Assembly: GCA_015178975.1 (NCBI GenBank)
Contig: WHVD01000027.1
Span: 744,001 to 808,000 of the forward strand
From: Hysterangium stoloniferum
Taxonomy: Eukaryota; Basidiomycota; Agaricomycetes; Hysterangiales; Hysterangiaceae
Direction: 5' to 3'
DNA: 64,000 bases
The notes beneath the pieces were generated by a model. The model was not told where the DNA came from, did no database searches, and saw nothing but the letters and a program-made list of their open reading frames with translations. Both the position numbers and the translations under genes were made by a program. Below, in pieces: positions 1 to 10,811 of the stretch (positions are counted from its first letter, which is position 1; each line of letters opens with the position of its first letter).

Positions 1-1434
1 TAGGAAATACGTTCTCCTTGTCCAAGGTCCGTGGATTCGGAGTGGGCTTCTCCCCTGGAGGATCTGTACTTGAAGTGGCAGCATAGAAGTTTGTGATGTC
101 AAATGTAGGTCGCCCTTGTGATACCCAGTAGCCAAGGACTACCGCAAAGTATGAACGGAGAAAGGTTCGCGCTGAAGCTGACTTGAGGTGTACAACAAAC
201 GATGGTAAGAAGAGACTCGAAGTTACAAGATGCATCCTGGGATTATTGAGCAGTCAGTTCATCCTAGACAGCAAGACAATCTGGATGGCTAACGCGAAAA
301 AGTCTGCCTTGAATGGCTTATCCTTTCTACAGCCTCCGATGCCATAGATAATCGAGACAACCCACGCCATCTCCTCAATTCGTTGGCTTACCGCTGCAGA
401 GGAGGATGTATCGGCCTCCCATTGCTGAGCGTATTCCAGGAGCAACGATCCCTTCTCTTTAATGGTGGTGTCAAAGTATCTAGTTTCATCCGAATCTTTA
501 CGTCCCGGTCCGAGGCGCGGATCTTTCAAAACAAGGGCCAATATTTTCAAAGGATTAGTCTCCTTTGTGTCAACGTACGTAATATTCAGTCTATGAGTGA
601 GGCTTGCAGCCAACGACTCGAATATGGACGGAGATGCCAGGAACTCGCGAGTTATGAGATTTGAAGTCGTGATGTGATGGGCTGCAGTCTGCGCAAGACC
701 TATTGCCGTTGGTTGCATTAGCACTTCCAACCGATATGTACCAAAAGTTACCAACCTTCTGCCACCATGCCGAGTTGGCCAAACTCAACGCCATGGCCAA
801 TGAAAATAAAGGGATGCAGCAATCCCGCCAGAACTCGGCTGACCATTTCAGGATGTTTATCGCTAGACTTGCTACCCCAGTTCGCGTCGTCGGAGAAAAT
901 AAAGGTCTCGAGCGATTGTTCCAGTCCATTTTTGACTAGTTCAGCAGAGAAGAATGCCAAGTAAGCGTTGTAGTAGCTGCGTTGGAGACGTTTTTAATGC
1001 TGTGGTCGAAAGGATATCTTGGAGACTTACTCTTCGTCGCCCAAATGGTCCTTCCAGTTTTTAATGTCAATGGGAGCAGGTGAGCTGTATGCGGCGCGCT
1101 GATACGCAGCGTGGTATTCATACGCTTCCTGCAATAGGGCTGGGTTTGCTCCGAGGTAGTAGGCAGCGAGAAGATGGTGAGAAAGATGGCTTGAGGGCCC
1201 TCAACTAGAATCTAGACAAGTGACTTGTGCGACGTGTACTTACTTGTGAAACCTCGTGTCATTGAAAAAGCAGTGGAACTTGACGTGGTTCTCTTTTAGA
1301 AGACGAACGAGGGCACGCGCAGACTCCTGTGTAATACCAAGAGGCGTACTGGGTGAGAGTACTGAAGGGGGTCGGGTTGGAAGGGGAAAAAGAAGGTCGA
1401 GATCCTGTGTTGGGGCAGGAATGGAGGTGGCCAT
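1..1434 (-). CDS. Questin oxidase-like protein (DUF4243/AflY family), 3' end off the left edge
   Basis: Members of this family include Baeyer-Villiger-type oxidases of fungal polyketide pathways (questin oxidase, AflY); many basidiomycete members have no known substrate. The reading starts at ATG 1434 (MATSIPAPTQ). Family motifs follow in order: HVKFHCFFNDTRFHNH, then HHLLAAYYLGANPALL with the His-rich start of the helical domain, YQRAAYSSPAPIDIKNWKDH, FIFIGHGVEFGQLGMVAEG, AQTAAHHITTSNL and MAWVVSIIYG. At least five exons join with good GT-AG sites, for example across 1190-1250 and 690-760. The last visible exon encodes FLPSFVVHLKSASARTFLRS and runs past base 1, so the stop is not seen. No other polyketide genes lie nearby, so a biosynthetic cluster is not supported on this side. 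The family is clear; the substrate is unknown. Confidence 0.85.
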
Positions 1435-1655
1435 GATGTTATGTCCTCTGAGAGGACATATTTCACAGGATCTTAAATACAAGACAGCTTCGACTTAGTC
1501 ATTGCGGACAAAGACGATGAGATCATTGCGCCTGTTTGGTTTCATTTCCAAATGACTCTTGTTGTACGTCACAGCAAAGTTCCGACACACCATCCAAGCA
1601 CCCCATTTGGACACTCGCTGGATTCCCAGGTGCTATGAATGGATATCAACAATAG

Positions 1656-1695
1656 AGAGTATTTGCAACTAATATATATTAGTTGCAAATACTCT
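1656..1695. repeat. Perfect 40-bp palindrome
   Basis: Two 20-bp arms meet without a spacer at 1675/1676. The left arm begins agagtatttgc and the right arm ends gcaaatactct. Pairing continues loosely to about 1651-1700. It could extrude as a cruciform, form a hairpin in RNA, or be the joined ends of a small inverted-repeat element. It sits about 220 bp upstream of the questin-oxidase-like start. Confidence 0.9.
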
Positions 1696-1733
1696 ATAAT
1701 GTCACAAGTTCTGTGTATATCGGCCGCTGGTTA

Positions 1734-1759
1734 CTTGCACTCCACATTCTAATTTTGCA
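1734..1759 (+). repeat. Dispersed 26-nt repeat, copy 1
   Basis: This segment matches 3513-3538 at 24 of 26 positions, with the shared core cacattctaattttgc. The two copies are direct repeats about 1.8 kb apart in a gene-poor region. They may be remnants of a mobile element; nothing else in the flanks aligns well by eye. Confidence 0.6.
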
Positions 1760-3512
1760 CGTCAGCTGCACCTAGTACGTCCAAATTTATAAGCAAATCG
1801 GACATATGTGTACCCCCGGGCTAATATGCCCCCTTGTTGCGTTGGGCCTCTTCCACCGCTAATTCTGCGAGAATCAAGTAAGAAAACCAATACAACAGAG
1901 ATAACAAAATGTTACTTACTTTTCACTATACCTTCGAGGCCGCGGGAGACCTCCTTTCAACGCGTCACCGGGCGTCACTGCCCTTGCTTACCGGCCACAT
2001 CACCACCCGTCATCATGGCGCTGCCTTCGGCAACGTCCTCCGGGGGTCATAGTAACGCGCTCGTCGTCAGCGACGATGAGCTCGCGTTCCAGCGTTCCTG
2101 GCCACCCCAGAAGGGCGCACTCGGCATTGATATATTTTACATACTATGTACTTTTGACTCAATAAAATGAAATAAGTAATATTGTTCACACACTTCAGGT
2201 AGCCTGATGAATTTTTTGATACTGATGGGGGGGTATTAAAGGTATTGACTAAACTAGAAGTGCATCAACAGCATGCTATATCTCAGATATATTATCAAAT
2301 CAAAAGACCTTAGTCAGGAGGAGACCAGCGGCACATTGCACAGGATTTTTTCTGCTCCCACCTTCGACAATTTTTCTCTTTTCTTCCATCACCATTAGTC
2401 AGGCTAATATTTTGCCCGTTCTCATAACTAATCATACTATAACTATTACAGCTAAGCTAGTTAATCGTAATCAAATAAGCCTATACATAAATACTACATT
2501 CATATTTAACCAACTTTCAAAAAGACTTATCTACGATAGTCAGTCAATGCAGTATCTCTCACCCAATGAGCATGAACGGACACCTGGATGCAGAGGTGGA
2601 CGGATCATTCGACCTAGATGTCTTAGATGACGGACGACTTCTGCCTGTTCGCAATCTCAAAGCCTTTGGGACTGATAATAAATACGAACCATTACCCTCT
2701 CCAATATTCCATAGGGAGTTTCCAGTAAAATTATCAGTATTGTTTCCTTATATTTGGCTTAGGTTTGTATTACATCAATTCATACGGACACAAAATCCAT
2801 CCATACCCTAATCCTGAGTTCTTGGCTCAATTATCTTCAAGAGATATCATGGTCTACTCTTGCGGTCCATTGTGGACAAGATGTGAAGTCTGTTAGATAT
2901 TCGCTCACCTTCCCTGATATCTCTGGCGTAGCATAATGCCTTGTTTAACACTACATGGAGTTGGTGCGGCGATTGCTCGGTCGAAGTCTCTGAGAGCCAA
3001 AGTTCTACTTCGTGGGTGTGCCTTTCATACTCGTCATGGGTCTCGTACTGACCGCGGGACTTAGTAAACTCGAAGAATGATCGAGAAACTCACGGTTTAG
3101 ACAGTTTGGACTATATACAATCCATAGATGAAACTTTGTTTACTGTTTACTACTTTCCGGCAACGAACGGCTGTATATGGCCATAGTAGCACACTGCAGA
3201 GGCAATGCCTGCCTCATGATGCTCACGGGGAGTTAACCGTCGTCTCGAAAACTGAGGAATAGCCACATTCTGTATTTATCACACACCTTATATATCTCCG
3301 AGGTTCCATGGTACCTGTCGATGTTGAGAAAAGCCATGTGCGCCATATTTATTACTCTACAGTATTTAGCGTTGTGCCTAACGATGCAATCTTGTTTCAG
3401 GCAATAGGGGTGAAGTGTATTGCGATTGAATCCGGAATTGTTGGAACGGAAGTAGTCCCTCAATTTACTGCGCTTTCCGTGCAGAGAAGCCTGTATCTCT
3501 TTAAATTTTACT

Positions 3513-3538
3513 CTTGCACTTCACATTCTAATTTTGCG
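3513..3538 (+). repeat. Dispersed 26-nt repeat, copy 2
   Basis: Second copy of the segment at 1734-1759, with two mismatches. It lies in the intergenic stretch before the 3' end of OST3. Confidence 0.6.
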
Positions 3539-3917
3539 AGTCCCAAGCAGAGCATTGGGACTCTGGTTCGATTATAATTATTATAACTTCTCCCTAGGAT
3601 GTCACAACGAACCCATCTGCTCGTCCTGTTTTAAAGCACTTATTGGAGAAACCTTACAAACACAAACACTTCGAAGCCTCCCCATTTACATAGGGTTCAG
3701 CAAGGGCCGCCTGTAAATTGTATCGGAAATAACACAGCTTCTTTCCTCAAAATGATGTTGGCAGATATATATAATACCGTCTCTTCGGACAATTTTAGGG
3801 CGTCTCGACGTGACGCTACAGCTACCTACTCACGTCACACTCTCCTCGTCAAAAATTCACTACAGTAGCAATCGGAATGGATATCCTACAATTATTTAAA
3901 TGATTGTGCGCTCGCGT

Positions 3918-5116
3918 TTAATTGAATATGAACACACCTGGGTTTTTGATCCTGAAGACAGATAACAGGACAGAGAACAAGGCAAGGGATATACCTGTCC
4001 AAACGTATACACCATACCGTTGGCGAGCAGCCGATGTTTGCCGAGGCACAAGAAGTGTCAGAACAACGAAGCTTAATGATAATAGACCATCTAGAACGCA
4101 TGTGAGTGTGTGCTGTAGACAGGAAAAAAAAAAGAGCATACAAATGAAAGCGATTATCTGAACCTCAATCCCGTATTGACTTTGAAATCCGGGAGAGATT
4201 AATTGCACTCCGCCATTGGGATCGCCTGCCACGTAAGGCATGCCGCGAATACGAACAAACATGTAACCGCCGACCATAACAAGAGATGTACCGATGGAGA
4301 AGATGGCCCACGTCCAACGCGACAACAGTATAGGTAAAATAAAGCGAGCTACGACAGCAGACGCGATGAGAGAACCGGCCGACGTCGCTATTAGAGCATA
4401 ATTAGGAGGGGCACGGTATGGGATGGGTACTGGGGTATGTCGCGAAAGTTGCTCGGCCAACAGAGCAGTATCGAAGCCACTATGGAAATGAAACGAGTTG
4501 TTAAGTGACACAAGATGTGATCGTCGATTGTTCCTACGTATTTCCAAAGTCAAAGACTATGCTGTCAAAATTTCCATTTGCTGGGGAGCGCGGTCCCTGT
4601 GCAGGCGGCATCACGCGAACCATAGGGGCACTAGCAAGACCGAGCTAGACAAATGAAATGACGTTTAGGAGGGCGTAAGGTAAGTGAACAAGCTCGGCCC
4701 TTATTACCTTCCTAAATGTCTCTTTCCCGTCTTCAAAGTCGAGGGTTGCAAAAAAATGCTGGTCTCTTTCTGCACTATTAACCTTACTCCAGGCTTTTCC
4801 CAATGTCCTGAAAATGGGATCGAGCTCTCTATAACTCAAGGTAAATATGCTTGCACACACGAAACATTATTAAGAAAACGTACTTGCAGGGGGGGCATTT
4901 GAATGCTCCCCCGAGCGCTGTGAGCTGGATTACAGAAGACCAGTCGCGATCCGGGGAAGCCAAGAGGTTGTAGGACTCATCGTCGAGTTTGACAACACCG
5001 TTATTCGCGGCAGCAAGGGCGATCAATTTAGACTTCGCATCAGCGTCACCTTTTGAAGCCTTCTTTGCAGCAACTATAACAAGAGATAGGAAAGGAATAA
5101 GAAAGAAGAGCAGCAT
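3918..5116 (-). CDS. OST3: Oligosaccharyltransferase subunit OST3/OST6 (MagT1/TUSC3 family)
   Basis: This is the oxidoreductase subunit of the ER oligosaccharyltransferase complex, which N-glycosylates proteins; its thioredoxin-like lumenal domain holds substrates by mixed disulfides. The start is ATG 5116, giving a hydrophobic signal peptide (MLLFFLIPFLSLVIVAA). A longer frame starting at TTG 5143 is less likely. The lumenal domain has the redox motif CPPC (AFKCPPCK) followed, after an intron, by ELDPIFRTLGKAW and HFFATLDFEDGKETF. Four membrane segments follow: NYALIATSAGSLIASAVVA, WTWAIFSIGTSLVMVGGYMF, IEVQIIAFICML (joined across an intron) and YVWTGISLALFSVLLSVFR. The MPYVAG and NGGVQLISPGFQSQYG stretches are typical of the family. 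It has about five exons. The neighbour at 5432 is transcribed away from it. Confidence 0.95.
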
Positions 5117-5431
5117 AAGGATTGCTCTCTGAGGATGTGACAATACGTGGCGCGGGTCTAATTTAGGAGTTGTGACGGCACACTCGGCTATTCCCTAACA
5201 CTGCCCAGGGCATGTCGGTCGGGGCCTGTTACTAAGAGTGACGGTACTCACACTGTACTTCCCGCCATATATCGTTACCTGACGGCTGGCACTTGCGATC
5301 TCTTCTCAGCCACCGTCATCTTCGTGCTGGCTGTTGTTGCTATCCCGACTCCATTCCCTTCTCGCCTTTCATACCATTCCTCTTCACATACACTAATTTT
5401 CAAGCCGTAACAATAACCTATCTATCTCCTG

Positions 5432-6554
5432 ATGTCCACCAATTCTGCGCCGGGGCCTACTAGCACACAGCCTGCATCTCCATCGTCAACGAATGGGGCG
5501 CAGGGGTACGTCCCTTGCTTTTATGAGTTTTTCAAGATGACAAACATTTGTTCATTTCAGCCAATCCTCTTCCCTCTATCTATTCACGTAAGACCCAGGC
5601 TTCGGTTGACAACGTCCTTCTGCTCTTGTGCTTAATTCCTTCCAGTTTTCTTGCGACTCTTCTCTTATTATTAGCTGTGTCATGTGCGATAGTAATTAGG
5701 TTCGCAGTTGCCGTGTCTGTCTCATGCGCGACGGCCACTTATATTAACTCGACGGCGCAGATCATTCATTCTGCGCCGAAGATTCCGAAGGAGGATCGAG
5801 GAAGCTATCGCTGCAGGCGTGCTTATGCCTGGATCGCTGGACGACGGCCTAGGCGGCGGAATGGGGCGGAATAGAAGACGTGATTTCGGTGAAAAGCCTA
5901 AGCTCTGGGAGGTGTGGGTGGATGAAAACGGCCAGATCCACGACCCACCCTCAAAGGACAGCAGTTCAGATCACGATCACCTCGGCAAGGGGGAGGGAAA
6001 ATGGGAGGAAATTCTGGTATGCGGTTCTGCGATGGGGGGGTTATCCCCATTCTGACCATTTTAATTGACTACAGCCCGTATCGGCCACCATTTTGGGATC
6101 AAACCCGTCCAAGCCAGGCTCGGCATCAGGGAATGGGAACAATAGCTCATCTGCATCGCTAAGCCCGCCTACTCGTACACTATTTTCCCGCCTTTTCAGT
6201 CGGCGTGCTTCGCCGTCTGCCACACCCAGTGCGCTCGAAGAGCAGAACCCGTCTGCCACGGAGCTCACTGCTTACCCAGCGTCTGTCGTGTCAAAAGAGC
6301 GAGTCGAGGAGGAGCGCCTTCAGGTTTCAGTTTTGATCAGCATGCCGAACCCAAATGGTCGAAGATCACATAACAGAGACAGCGTCGATGGTTCTCTCAA
6401 AGGTATGCTAGTCGCGTAGTTACCATGCACATGTAGGCTGAAACGTTCACCCTGCTCAGGGAAAGGTCGGGGTCCCGAATTCGAAGATACCGAAGGGGAC
6501 GGAGAGATACCCGATGTTGTCTTTGGCGTTGCCGAGGTTGGGTTGCGACCATGA
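5432..6554 (+). CDS. Conserved single-pass membrane protein of unknown function
   Basis: This is a spliced gene of about six exons. It starts at ATG 5432 (MSTNSAPGPTSTQPASP), a Ser/Pro/Thr-rich lumenal or outer tail. Exons 2 and 3 join into SSSLYLFTFLATLLLLLAV and the rest of one membrane helix. A strongly basic stop-transfer stretch (RSFILRRRFRRRIEEAIAAG) follows across an intron at about 5700-5760, then a cytosolic tail with PKLWEVWVDENGQIHDPPS. The C-terminal half is Ser-rich and low in complexity (LFSRLFSRRASPSATPS) and ends EIPDVVFGVAEVGLRP at TGA 6552-6554. From memory the basic helix-flanking segment recurs in basidiomycete predicted proteins, but I know no function. The layout suggests a type I or III single-pass protein. 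Confidence 0.8.
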
Positions 6555-8685
6555 TGACGTTTGGGTCCTCTGTAATGTAGCATAAATGATTGTGACGAAT
6601 CTGTTACCGCACCATGACGTTTATTGCACGGTATATTATAATTCGGCGGCTGAGTTCGATGACAGTTTTCGTATAGAGCTGGCTACTTTATTCGAGTATG
6701 TATAGGATTTATTTTATGACAAGGACCAGATGATGTATCATAGTTTACACAAGGGGCCGCGGCTCATCTGTACATAGATGCCAGGTGCAGTCAATGCACC
6801 TTTTGGGACGGTGGGACAGTAGTGGCGGTGCTGTGGTCGTTACGCGTGATTACATGATACTTCTAGATTTCTGATACGCAAACCCAACTATATACAAATG
6901 TTATAAATATCGGCCGCCATTATATCATGCTCAAGTTTAAAATGAAAGCATCTCGGTACCGCTATATCTGATTTTTTTTTCATAACCTTAGATCGATGTT
7001 CCGGTGTAGGAGCTACGGTATCTTCTCAGTGCTTCTCGCGGGGTCCTCACTAGGGACGTCCCATATTGTGCTTCTCCCGAAAAACGTCAAACAGGGATGA
7101 CTCAGCTGGACCCCTTTGGGGAATCATATGTGTGGCGTGGCGATACCAGTGCTGTCCCGGACTCAGACGGCGTGCTCACTGCCTCCTCCAGTCGGACTCA
7201 ATGACCGTGAACCTTATGCAGGTGGCATAATGGCACCCAGAAGGAAGCTTTCCCGTGTTGAAATTCCTTGGACGAGAGCCACTGGCGTTGATGAATCGTG
7301 TGTAATGGATTAAGCGCATCTGGTCGTAAAGGCGACGTGCACGACGTAGCTGTTCCTGAATTACCACTGCTCAAGCGGTTCCGGCGGGGTTGTGGTGGAT
7401 CCTGTCACTGCACGCGCACGCGACCCGCCAAGATGCTCGTTTGGGTGCTTTCGATGTACATCGTTGCCAGACGATCCCTGAATATCTCGGATACGGAGGC
7501 GTTGTATTTGTTTTTTAAAATTTGGCTATTGTAGTTGCTAATGAAATATGCGTACGTGATCGTGATCGCGATCGCGGATCTGGGCAACGTGGTTGCGTGC
7601 AGGATAAGTCCGTGACCACACTCCTCTGTGCCCCTCATGACTGACATAAATTGGATATAAGATGTTGCCTCGCAGGTCCAATTCCAGATCACTCGAGGCT
7701 GCACAAACGCGATTGAAAAAGCGAGCGGAGAAATACCGAGTAATTTGATGGTGCCCGATCAATATGCAGATGATATGCGTTATGGGCCCAATAAGGATGG
7801 GGTCTGGGAGATCCATCGGAATTAATTCTGGCTGGTCCGGAAACATGCCCCGAGATGGCGTGCAGTGGAACAATTAAACCTCTCATTGTGTGTTAATGTC
7901 GGGGCTAAAACCTTTTGCGAGTGGGTCGGGTTGCTTTCGCTATTATATGCAAGTAAATTTCAAGTCACCCGTCTATCAGTGCTGGCAGCTTTCTCCGCTC
8001 ACTCCGCTCTATGAATCTGCGTTAGTCGAGTCGAGGAACCCGTCAGATCACAGCAAGATCTAGCCATAGATCTACTCAGTCAGGCCCAAACACCTAAAAC
8101 TGCGAGGAAGTATATCTGGACTGGCGCTACAGTCGCGGCTTCTTTTTGGTCTTTCTCGCTAAAAAAACCCATGATCGATGTCATCAAGTACATGAGTCAG
8201 TCCACGATGTCCCTCTCCTCAGACCTCGCTCCTCAGTTGTGAGCTATGCGTTGAGCAGCACAGGCGAACTAGCGAATGCAGATCTTCCCTTCTTAAGGAC
8301 TCTTAAACGCTCGAGTCGCGTCAACGCTCATGGGATGACCCATGCTCACGAGAAATGAGGCAGTGCAGCCGGGCGTTTTGACACCAATAAACTGCCTTTG
8401 CCGAATGAATGGTAGCTGTCTTCGATATGACCTCGTGTATCAACCTTTAGCGTTCGAAGACAATGGTGTGCGTTATGGAGCCCATGGCTGCGGGACCGGA
8501 AGCACTCAAGTGGAAAAGCTACGGCAAGTAAACTGCAAGAAACAAAAGGCTGTGCGATAAGCTGTAGGTTATAAAAGCTGACACCCTGCGTTACCTCTGT
8601 CCATCAGCCCTCTGAGCTATCGCCTCCCACCTCTCACATTTTACCTCTCAACTCTCAAGCTTCGTTACTACTACCATCGCCCTCA
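6555..8685. other. Intergenic stretch, no gene recognised
   Basis: About 2.1 kb lie between the 3' end of the membrane-protein gene and the zinc-finger gene. Open frames (for example 7116-7313 plus, 7538-7873 minus, 8146-8560 plus) are short, lack family motifs and mostly begin at non-ATG codons. I see no tRNA, no tandem repeat and no transposase. Just upstream of 8686 there is a CT-rich pyrimidine stretch (about 8610-8680) typical of fungal promoters. Confidence 0.5.
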
Positions 8686-10343
8686 ATGCCTGCTATCAGA
8701 TCCTCCTCCCAGCGTGATGGCCGGACGCGTCCCGGGTTAGTAAGCAATTTTCCGGCTCCGCTAATGACTCCTCACTCCTCCCTCACCTCTCCTCTTTATG
8801 ACTGACGTCTTGATTGCACAGCCCCTATTTCTCCTCCTCATCGACATCGATGTTCACCACTCCTGCCTACCGCCCTCTACCAATAATCACCCCCTCGCGC
8901 TCAACACCTACTCTCGACAATGGCGTCGAATACGCGTACTCCCCCCCCGATTCATTCAACGACTTCCTGGCCAGTCCCTATATCAGTGATTATCGCGAAA
9001 TTCGCAGATTAGAGGACGTTAAGCTCGCCAAGGAAGAGGCGGCTGCAAAATCTGACAGTCTTGTGAGTTGTCTTCGTCATTCTGCATTTGTCAACGGCAA
9101 TGTGTGTTTATGCTCCTCGTATCAGCACTATCACTACCTCCCACCCCTGGACGCCCTTGTTCCAGGCTCACCCGAACGACCCCTTGGATTTGAGCTTCCC
9201 ACGCCGTCGTGGGAGCCTCAAACAATATCACCTGCAGAGGCTTTCTACGACTACGACCAAGTGCGCCAGTTTCTACGCGAACAAGCCAGGCCTTCTTCTC
9301 CTTCACAGTCTTCGAGTTCCTCCTCCTATCCCCCTACCCCATCTAACGGGACCAGTGAACTGCCGGATGTCCCTTATTCCGTATCCCAGACTGTTTCGAT
9401 ACCCTCCTCATCCTCTCATGAGCCATCACGGCCAAACAATCTACCGCACACTCGTAAGGGAAAGCGTTCCCGTGATGAAAGCGAGAGTTCCTCCGAGGAT
9501 GAGGAAGAGGAAGAGCCCCATCGCGCCAAACGTTCGCGAGTTGAGGCTGATGGAGATTCCAAGGAGACAGACAGTGACGGGTTCGCGGATGACGATAACT
9601 CGGGTGATTTTCTGTTAGATCAGCCACGAGTGTCGAGGTCTACGCGACGCACTGCCCGGCCTGCTCGCCGACTTAGGACTAGTGCTCCCCGCAGGACTAA
9701 ACCCGCCACGCAACAGACCACCAAGCGTCATTCGCGAAAGGCGTCCAACACAACACGTCCTGTAGACTACAAGACTGGTACATGCGATTGCGGCAATTGC
9801 GCTACGTGCGACCTGACATGCTTCCATGTCTTTTCGCATGGCGACCGGAAGGGTCAGACGTGTCGCCGCTTTTTCGAATCTGGTCGTAAATTGGACAAGC
9901 AGCGACATGAGGATACGCATGCCGTCCAGGAGTGGATTTGGGTCGAAGACGGCACCATACCCCTGGAGCAGGCTACGGCCTACGATGTCAAATGTCACGC
10001 GTATTTGTGCCCCTATGGAGACTGCGAGACAATGTTCACGCGTGAGGACGCGTTAATGCGCCACATGTATGGCTCGTGCCCCCACAAGCACTTGCGGGGC
10101 GAGCTGGAAGCGAGGATACGTGTCGAGTTCAATTTACCATTTAAATCTGGACCCTCGCTCTCGCCATCGATTAGTCACAATAAGGACAATAAGGGAGTGC
10201 GAAAAGGGAGATGCGTGGTAGGTAATCCAAAGCAAAAGGGCGAAAAGGATCCGAGATCCCACGATGATGCAGATCTCAAGCCACATTTAGTCAACATATC
10301 GCGTAGGAAATGCAGTCGTTTCCTTCGGGCAAAGCGCACATAG
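8686..10343 (+). CDS. Cys-rich zinc-finger protein, putative nuclear regulator
   Basis: The start is ATG 8686 (MPAIRSSSQRDGRTRPG). A first intron begins at the gttagt donor and ends at the cacag near 8821, joining to PYFSSSSTSMFTTPAYRPL. The N-terminal half is Ser/Pro-rich. The middle has an acidic run (ESSSEDEEEEEPHRAKRSR) and basic patches that look like nuclear localisation signals (RRTARPARRLR). The C-terminal part carries a dense cysteine cluster, CDCGNCATCDLTC, then FHVFSHGDRKGQTCRRFF, and a C2H2-like finger (CPYGDCETMFTREDALMRH plus MYGSC). A 63-nt segment at 9063-9125 has intron borders but no stop and keeps frame, so it may be an optional intron. Fingers of this kind occur in fungal transcription factors; DNA binding here is inference. 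Confidence 0.75.
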
Positions 10344-10811
10344 ATGGCATTCATTACTCTTTTGAAAAGAGTAGGATCGGATTTACGATTAAGTTGTAAG
10401 TTCCTTGCACTAGTGATCGTTCAACTTGAGACTTATCAGTCCTACCAGATCCTTGCCATCTTGACTCGTTATGTTGTATTACTTCAATGTATTACCCGCC
10501 TCTGAAACTCATCCAAGTACCATCTCGTGTCGTCTCATAGTCAATCTTAAACCCAATGTCTCTCGGATCAATCTCGTTTTCTAGTTTTACTTGTATCCTT
10601 TTGTAGTATCTCCATACCGTATGGCTTGCATTTGAGAAAATATCATAATGAGTTTGTTTACTTGACCTTACATGGGCGTCAATGTCTTGTGCTTAGTTCA
10701 CCGCGACGTACAGTAACGAGAAGCGTACTGTCGCTCTCATCTCACGCCGCCCTCTCTTTCGCTTTCCCCGTGTCTCGTCATTTTTCTTGCCATTATTTTT
10801 CCTCTTAAATT
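10344..10811. other. Intergenic region, PIK1 promoter side
   Basis: About 470 bp separate the zinc-finger stop from the PIK1 start. No gene or RNA is recognised. A pyrimidine-rich tract (about 10735-10805) immediately precedes the PIK1 ATG. Confidence 0.5.

Larger units (their letters stand above)
1435..3917. other. Gene-poor stretch of about 2.5 kb
   Basis: I see no recognisable gene here. Short open frames exist, such as 2566-2811 (plus, an acidic 81-residue frame beginning MSMNGHLDAEVDGS) and 2002-2170 (plus, from the ATG of MALPSATSSGG), but neither has family motifs or convincing downstream exons. The stretch holds the palindrome at 1656-1695 and the repeat pair at 1734 and 3513. The right part must include the 3' UTR of OST3, and the left part the promoter of the questin-oxidase-like gene. 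Confidence 0.5.

Noticed and set aside
2566-2811. Small acidic protein gene
   Set aside because: The frame starts well but has no motif, no convincing splice partners, and lies in repeat-bearing gene-poor DNA; kept only as a note in the region entry.
3535-3580. tRNA-like GGTTCGATT box with a preceding stem
   Set aside because: No matching acceptor stem or A box could be found upstream; only the T-arm motif is present.
5117-5143. Longer N-terminus for OST3
   Set aside because: It would need a TTG start; ATG 5116 gives a clean signal peptide.
1-6554. Polyketide biosynthetic gene cluster around the questin-oxidase-like gene
   Set aside because: No synthase, P450, transporter or regulator lies to its right; neighbours are OST3 and a membrane protein. 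The left side is not visible.
9088-9618. Open frames overlapping the zinc-finger gene in other frames
   Set aside because: They follow from the GC-rich codon use of the real gene and show no family motifs.
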